40,609 nt of DNA, from the NCBI GenBank assembly GCA_017548545.1, contig JAFYZW010000043.1:1-40609 (forward strand). The letters are read 5' to 3'. The position numbers and the translations under genes were made by a program. Numbering within the stretch: position 1 is the first letter of the stretch; every line of letters starts with the position of its first letter. Under the pieces are notes generated by a model. That model searched no databases. It saw only the letters and a list, made by a program, of their open reading frames with translations, and was not told the origin of the DNA. Below are positions 36,073-40,609 of the stretch, piece by piece. This stretch comes from Bacteroidales bacterium (GTDB lineage Bacteria; Bacteroidota; Bacteroidia; Bacteroidales; UBA3663).

Positions 36073-38568
36073 TTACATAATTACCTCAACCACATGCTTG
36101 CCCGGGGTGGCCTTGATGACGTTGCCTTCGATCGGCTTACCATCGACGATGATGGAGCTGACGCCCTTCTGGCGGCCATTGGGGTTGCGGACGGTGATAT
36201 CGAATTCGATTCCACGAAGAATGCGCTTCACGCTGTACTCCTTCAGGTCGGCAGGGATACAGGGGTCAATCTCGATGCCGTCGTATGTCGGCTTGATGCC
36301 GAGGATGAACTGGGTGATGGTGTACCAGTTCCAGGCAGCTGTACCCGTGAGCCACGAGTTCTTGCCTTCGCCTGGCTTGGCGGCATCCTTGCCTGCCACC
36401 ATCTGGCAATAAACGTAAGGCTCGACCTTATGAAGCTGCTGGTCCTTGATCCAGGCGGGGCAAATCTTGGTGTAGTGCTCCCACGCATCGTTGCCGCGAC
36501 CGGCAACTGTCTCGCCGATGATGACCCATGGATTATTGTGGCAGAAGATGCCTGCATTCTCCTTGTAGCCGGCAGGGTAGGAGCTGATCTCGCCCATTTC
36601 GACATGATAGGTGGTGTAGGCGGGGTTGTTGAGCACCATGCCATGTTCGCAGTCGAGGTACTGCTTGCAGGCATCGAGGGCCTTATCAACCATGCCGTCC
36701 TCTATTCCAATGCCCGCCATGGTGCAGAAGCCTTGCGACTCGATGAAGATCTTGCCTTCCTCGTTTTCGTTCGAACCGATCTTGTTGCCGAAGAAGTCGT
36801 ATGCACGCAGGTACCATTCGCCATCCCAGCCATGCTGCTTCACGGCCTCCACCATTTCGTCGATGCACTGCTGAGCCCGACGGGCTTCCTCCTCGAACTT
36901 GCCGCCAAGCGTCTGGCAGAGTTCGACATACTGTTTGCCGCAGAACACGAAGAGGCCCGCAATCATCAGCGATTCGGCCTTGCTGCCTGTGGTCTTGTTC
37001 TCGGTGGTCTGGAACGATTCGTTCGGATCCCATGAGAAGCAGTTGAGGTTGAGGCAGTCGTTCCAGTCGGCACGGCCGATGAGGGGCAGCTTGTGTGGTC
37101 CGAGGTTCTCGACCACGTGGTTGAACGAGATGCGAAGGTGTTCCATCAGCGTGACTTCAGAGCCCGGCTGGTTGTCCCAAGGCACCATCTCGTCGAGGAT
37201 GCCGAAGTCGCCCGTCTCCTTGATATAGGCGATGGTGCCGAAGATGAGCCACATCGGGTCGTCGTTGAAACCGCCGCCGATGTCGTTGTTGCCGCGTTTG
37301 GTGAGCGGCTGGTACTGGTGGTAGCAACCACCGTCGGGGAATTGGGTCGATGCGATGTCGATGATGCGCTGGCGGGCACGACTCGGCACCTGGTGAACGA
37401 AGCCCACGAGGTCCTGGTTCGAATCGCGGAAGCCCATGCCGCGGCCTACACCGCTCTCGAAGAACGAGGCCGAGCGCGAGAAGTTGAACGTGATCATGCA
37501 CTGGTATTGGTTCCAGATGTTCACCATGCGGTCCAAGCGCTCGTCGCCGCTCTTGACCACATACTTGTCGAGCAGTTCGTCCCACATGGCATGTAGTTCT
37601 TCGAAAGCAGCATCGACAGCCTCGACAGTTGAGAAGCGGTTGATGGTTTCGTGTGCCTTCTTCTTGTTCACCAGCGTCACGTCGCTATCCTGCGAAGTGA
37701 TGAGTGTGCCACGGCGCTTGCGTTCGATGTCCTCGGTGGAGAATTTCTCGTCCTGCTCGTTCTCGACGTAGCCCAGCAGGAAGATGAAGTCCTTCGACTC
37801 GCCTGGCTGAAGAGTTACTTCGATATAATGGCTTGCAATGGGTGACCAGCCATGGGCCAGTGAATTGGCAGCGCGGCCAGCCATGACGCATTGAGGAGCC
37901 TCGAAGCCGTTGTAAAGTCCGACGAACGACTCGCGATCGGTATCGTAGCCCTGAATGGGGACATTGACAGTATAGTATGCGTAATGGTTGCGACGCTCCT
38001 TGTATTCCGTCTTGTGGTAGATGGTCGAGCCGTCGATCTCCACTTCGCCGGTTGACCAGTTGCGCTGGAAATTCTCCATGTCGGTAGCTGCATTCCACAG
38101 GCACCATTCGGCCAGCGAGAAGAGCTTCAATTGCTTCGTCTCCTTGCTTTGGTTCGTCAGGGTGACTTTCTGCACCTCGGCCCATGTGTTGAGAGGCACG
38201 AAGAATAGTACCGAAGCTTCTACGCCGTTCTTCGAGCCGGTGATGCGGGTGTAGTTCATGCCGTGACGGCATTCATAGCTGTCAAGCGGAGTCTTGCAAG
38301 GCTTCCAGCCCGGGTTCCACACCGTGCCGCCGTCGTTGATGTAGAAGTAGCGACCGCCATTGTCCATGGGCACGCCGTTGTAGCGATAGCGGGTGATGCG
38401 GCGGAACTTGGCATCCTTGTAGAAGTTGTAACCGCCGGCAGTGTTCGAAATGAGGCCGAAGAAATCCTCGTTCCCAAGGTAGTTGATCCAAGGGAATGGC
38501 GTTGCGGGATTGGTGATGACGTATTCGCGACTCTTGTCGTCGAAATACCCAAATACTTTTGTTTCCAT
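36073..38568 (-). CDS. GH94 phosphorylase, cellobiose phosphorylase-like
   Basis: The product has 831 residues with no signal peptide, so it is cytoplasmic. The N-terminal beta-sandwich includes [19 protein letters not shown] and [19 protein letters not shown]. The (alpha/alpha)6 barrel has [36 protein letters not shown] with the phosphate-site region, [10 protein letters not shown] (498-507) with the catalytic Asp, and [20 protein letters not shown]. The length and motifs fit cellobiose phosphorylase: cellobiose plus phosphate to glucose 1-phosphate and glucose. In this mannan operon it would handle Glc-Glc, or possibly Glc-Man, from glucomannan. The exact disaccharide is inferred. Confidence 0.92.
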   Translation of the reverse strand: METKVFGYFDDKSREYVITNPATPFPWINYLGNEDFFGLISNTAGGYNFYKDAKFRRITRYRYNGVPMDNGGRYFYINDGGTVWNPGWKPCKTPLDSYECRHGMNYTRITGSKNGVEASVLFFVPLNTWAEVQKVTLTNQSKETKQLKLFSLAEWCLWNAATDMENFQRNWSTGEVEIDGSTIYHKTEYKERRNHYAYYTVNVPIQGYDTDRESFVGLYNGFEAPQCVMAGRAANSLAHGWSPIASHYIEVTLQPGESKDFIFLLGYVENEQDEKFSTEDIERKRRGTLITSQDSDVTLVNKKKAHETINRFSTVEAVDAAFEELHAMWDELLDKYVVKSGDERLDRMVNIWNQYQCMITFNFSRSASFFESGVGRGMGFRDSNQDLVGFVHQVPSRARQRIIDIASTQFPDGGCYHQYQPLTKRGNNDIGGGFNDDPMWLIFGTIAYIKETGDFGILDEMVPWDNQPGSEVTLMEHLRISFNHVVENLGPHKLPLIGRADWNDCLNLNCFSWDPNESFQTTENKTTGSKAESLMIAGLFVFCGKQYVELCQTLGGKFEEEARRAQQCIDEMVEAVKQHGWDGEWYLRAYDFFGNKIGSNENEEGKIFIESQGFCTMAGIGIEDGMVDKALDACKQYLDCEHGMVLNNPAYTTYHVEMGEISSYPAGYKENAGIFCHNNPWVIIGETVAGRGNDAWEHYTKICPAWIKDQQLHKVEPYVYCQMVAGKDAAKPGEGKNSWLTGTAAWNWYTITQFILGIKPTYDGIEIDPCIPADLKEYSVKRILRGIEFDITVRNPNGRQKGVSSIIVDGKPIEGNVIKATPGKHVVEVIM

Positions 38569-38591
38569 TGTATTTTATAATATTAGTGATT

Positions 38592-38621
38592 CCAGAGTCT
38601 CCCTTCGTCGGGAAACTCCGG
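38592..38621 (-). promoter_or_regulatory. Hairpin in the mannan operon between GH26 and GH94
   Basis: In the transcript, a 12-bp stem (CCGGAGTTTCCC with GGGAGACTCTGG, two G-U pairs) closes a six-base loop. It lies 20 bases after the GH26 stop (38641) and 23 bases before the GH94 start (38568). It has no U-run, so it may stabilise or separate transcript segments rather than terminate. Confidence 0.55.
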
Positions 38622-38640
38622 AAAGATATGTGATAATTGT

Positions 38641-40431
38641 TTACTTAAGCATATCGCGGGTGATGACATACGGGCTGTTCATGGCATTCTGCCACCATTC
38701 CTGCGGGGCATATGAAGTGCCTTCACCTTCATACCATGGCATGAACCACGACCAGGTGGCACCAGCTTCGAACTGTGCTCCGACATCGGCCACGTTGCCG
38801 CACTCCGATAGTGTCACCATCTTGTTCGGATAGGTAAATTGCACTTGTTGGAAGATGGATCTGATGCCCTCGGCATCCGTTTGGCTGTAGATATCTACGC
38901 CGACAATATCAACGTATGTGTCGCCGGGATACCAGCTTGGGTCGATGGCTGTCGGGATGTCGGTCCATACCCAGATGAGGTTGTTTACACCTTGGGCCTT
39001 CATGTAGTCGTACATAGCAATCCAGAGCCTCTTGCAAACCTCGGGTCCTTCCTTGCCCCACCAGAACCAGGCTCCTGTGCCTGCTTGATAGACGTCATAG
39101 TTACCCTTGGCTTCGTGGAAGGGACGCCAGATGACTGCAATGCCCAATTCCTGCATGGTCTTGAGGTAACCTGCCACCTTGGCGAGGTCGTCGTTCCAGA
39201 TCTTGTTCTCCCAAGTGCCTTCGACGAGGCAGTTGCTTGGCATGAAAGTGGTAGCGTTGGGATGGATGACATATTCGATGTTGGCCTTCTTTGCCCGCTG
39301 AGGAGCTGCACCGCCTGACGAGAGAGTAACGCCTGTGAGCGTGTAGTCGTGGCCCGAAACGATGAGGCCGTTGGTCTGGATAGCAGCGAGGATGGTGGCA
39401 TCGACGGTAATGCTGAAGTCTCCCGTGATGTCGAAGTATTCGTACGAAATGCCTGCTCCATCGACGAGGCCTTGCCATGAACTGCCATCCTTGAACGAGC
39501 CTTGTGCGCCGCTGTTCACATCCTTGACGTGGGCGGTGATAATGTCTCCTTCCTTGATTGCAGACAGGGCAGAAGCTTCAATCTTATACCATCCCGACCA
39601 ATCGGAAGGCATGACCTTTTCTTCGGTCGAAAGGGTAGTACCATCACCTGGTTCGGGTTCCGGTTCTACGACGGGTTCTTCCGAGGGAACATTCCAGTGC
39701 CACATCGCTGCCACGATGCCACCTCCATTGTGCCAAGTGGTTACAGGAGTCATGTCGGAATAGTGGATCCACGTGCCGTCGAAAGGCAGATGGATGAAGT
39801 CGTAGCAGTTGATGGCCGGATATTTGCCAGTCCACTGGTAGACTTGTTCGGCATTTTTGTTGTTCCAGTTCACATCGGCCATTGTGCTCGAGAAGGTCTT
39901 CTGGCCATAGTTGGCGAGCAACGTCTGATAGAGCGCCTTGGCCTCTCTGGTAGCATTGCTGTTGACCAAGGCAGTTGCAGGAGCGACATTGATTGAAGCC
40001 CAGGTGATGGTGATGTCCTGTTCGTTGGTTTTCTTGCTTGGACCATAGACGAGGCCGGCAGGAATCGTGAGAACAATTTCGGAGACAGCAGGTGCCGTAA
40101 ACTCGATGTTGAGCGTGTTGCTTACACCATAGACCACAGCCTTGTTGACAGGACTGCCATTGATCGTGATCTGGTTTGTCGTGGCTGTGACAAAGCCGAT
40201 GTTCTCGTCAAACAAAAGTGCTACGGTGTGGTTGCCGGGATAAATCTGAAGCCCTGTGGCAAGGGTGTTGCCCGAAGTCGTAAGGGTATATGTATCGTCG
40301 CAGATGATGCCCGTAAACGTGGGCGCTGGCGCATCGATTTCCGTATATTGTGCATCGGTATCCATGCAGGCTGTCCATCCGAAGAAGACAGCTGCTGCAC
40401 AGAGGACAGAGAATATCTTGATGGTTTTCAT
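38641..40431 (-). CDS. Large GH26 beta-mannanase lipoprotein with an inserted carbohydrate-binding-like module
   Basis: The product has 596 residues from the ATG at 40431. The in-frame codon at 40440 is GTG and is not used. The signal peptide ends at WTAC (Cys22, lipoprotein). Residues about 34-147 form an SbsA/Big_5-type Ig-like domain. GH26 begins near 160 (GQKTFSSTMADVNWNN, WHNGGGIVAAMWHWN). It is interrupted at about 252-378 by a separate beta-rich module after a Pro/Glu linker (DWSGWYKIEASALSAIKEGD to GLIVSGHDYTLTGVTL). GH26 then resumes with IWRPFHEAKG (acid/base Glu440), WFWWG, and LSECGN (nucleophile Glu543). It is probably a surface endo-mannanase. The cut site of the insertion is on a loop after a core strand. 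Confidence 0.92.
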   Translation of the reverse strand: MKTIKIFSVLCAAAVFFGWTACMDTDAQYTEIDAPAPTFTGIICDDTYTLTTSGNTLATGLQIYPGNHTVALLFDENIGFVTATTNQITINGSPVNKAVVYGVSNTLNIEFTAPAVSEIVLTIPAGLVYGPSKKTNEQDITITWASINVAPATALVNSNATREAKALYQTLLANYGQKTFSSTMADVNWNNKNAEQVYQWTGKYPAINCYDFIHLPFDGTWIHYSDMTPVTTWHNGGGIVAAMWHWNVPSEEPVVEPEPEPGDGTTLSTEEKVMPSDWSGWYKIEASALSAIKEGDIITAHVKDVNSGAQGSFKDGSSWQGLVDGAGISYEYFDITGDFSITVDATILAAIQTNGLIVSGHDYTLTGVTLSSGGAAPQRAKKANIEYVIHPNATTFMPSNCLVEGTWENKIWNDDLAKVAGYLKTMQELGIAVIWRPFHEAKGNYDVYQAGTGAWFWWGKEGPEVCKRLWIAMYDYMKAQGVNNLIWVWTDIPTAIDPSWYPGDTYVDIVGVDIYSQTDAEGIRSIFQQVQFTYPNKMVTLSECGNVADVGAQFEAGATWSWFMPWYEGEGTSYAPQEWWQNAMNSPYVITRDMLK

Positions 40432-40456
40432 ATCATTCACAATCTAATTGAAGACA

Positions 40457-40609
40457 TTATTCGATGGTGATCTTGGTGATGGTTGTGCGATATCCGTTGG
40501 CCAGGAATACACCGCCCCAGTTTTGAACGGTGTAGGCTGCATCGAGCATCTCCTGTGTCAGGGTGAACGAGACGGCACCATTGTTCGCTGCCAGATCCCA
40601 ATTCTCGTA
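40457..40609 (-). CDS. C-terminus of an upstream protein with a carbohydrate-binding-like module (partial)
   Basis: Only the last 50 residues are in the window, ending at TAA (40457-40459). The sequence includes YENWDLAANNGAVSFTLTQE and ends ANGYRTTITKITIE. It shares its pattern (aromatic-Asp-Leu/Ile, Thr-rich strand, a helix-like EMLDAA segment, Gly-Gly-Val, then a final Thr-x-Ile-Thr strand) with the module inserted in the GH26 gene downstream. It is therefore probably the end of a surface glycan-binding protein or another enzyme with the same module. It is 25 bases from the GH26 start and on the same strand, so it is cotranscribed. Confidence 0.75.
   Translation of the reverse strand, partial: YENWDLAANNGAVSFTLTQEMLDAAYTVQNWGGVFLANGYRTTITKITIE

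Overview
The window looks like chromosomal DNA from a member of the Bacteroidales. I would guess a Prevotellaceae-like organism of moderate GC, but the genus is not fixed by what I can see. The evidence is the Bacteroidetes-type promoter (TTG, exactly 20 bases, TATCTTTG) in front of gene after gene, the Bacteroidetes gene order rimP-nusA-infB-cvpA-sufB-sufC-sufD, an nrfHA-resB-ccsA nitrite ammonification operon, a remnant of a BspA-type leucine-rich-repeat surface protein, and a mannan utilisation locus of the Bacteroides/Prevotella kind. No phage, integrase, transposase or CRISPR array is visible.

Layout. 1-3.1 kb: the start of a metallophosphoesterase gene, an intergenic stretch with a 42-bp tandem repeat, a decayed BspA-like fragment, and a DUF3843-like gene. 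3.1-10.3 kb: a secreted protein with a putative C-terminal sorting domain, a secreted type-B carboxylesterase and two secreted GH43 enzymes, apparently a small arabinan/xylan-related island without SusC/SusD. 10.5-12.2 kb: tRNA-Ser(GGA) and an inositol-3-phosphate synthase. 12.3-22.7 kb: a long leftward operon joining translation/transcription factors (rimP, nusA, infB), a CvpA-type membrane protein, the SufBCD iron-sulfur assembly scaffold and a lipoprotein. 22.8-28.6 kb: the periplasmic cytochrome c nitrite reductase NrfHA with its ResB/CcsA haem-attachment proteins, divergent from a MocR-type (GntR plus aminotransferase fold) regulator. 28.7-40.6 kb: a leftward operon for galactoglucomannan.

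The mannan operon forms a complete route. Two GH26 lipoprotein mannanases cut the backbone at or outside the outer membrane, and a GH36 alpha-galactosidase removes side chains. A GPH-type symporter imports disaccharides. A mannobiose 2-epimerase converts mannobiose to mannosyl-glucose. GH130 and GH94 phosphorylases then split mannosyl-glucose and cellobiose-type disaccharides with phosphate. SusC/SusD and a regulator are not in the window and probably lie beyond its right end, where the C-terminus of a further binding protein is cut off.

The most unusual features are small repeats. A G-rich inverted repeat occurs three times, and one copy encodes the start of a lipoprotein signal peptide. Nine-bp tandem repeats lie directly in front of three unrelated genes. 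Related palindromes sit at the junctions of the suf operon. A 42-bp array is open on both strands. A carbohydrate-binding-like module is inserted inside one GH26 catalytic domain.
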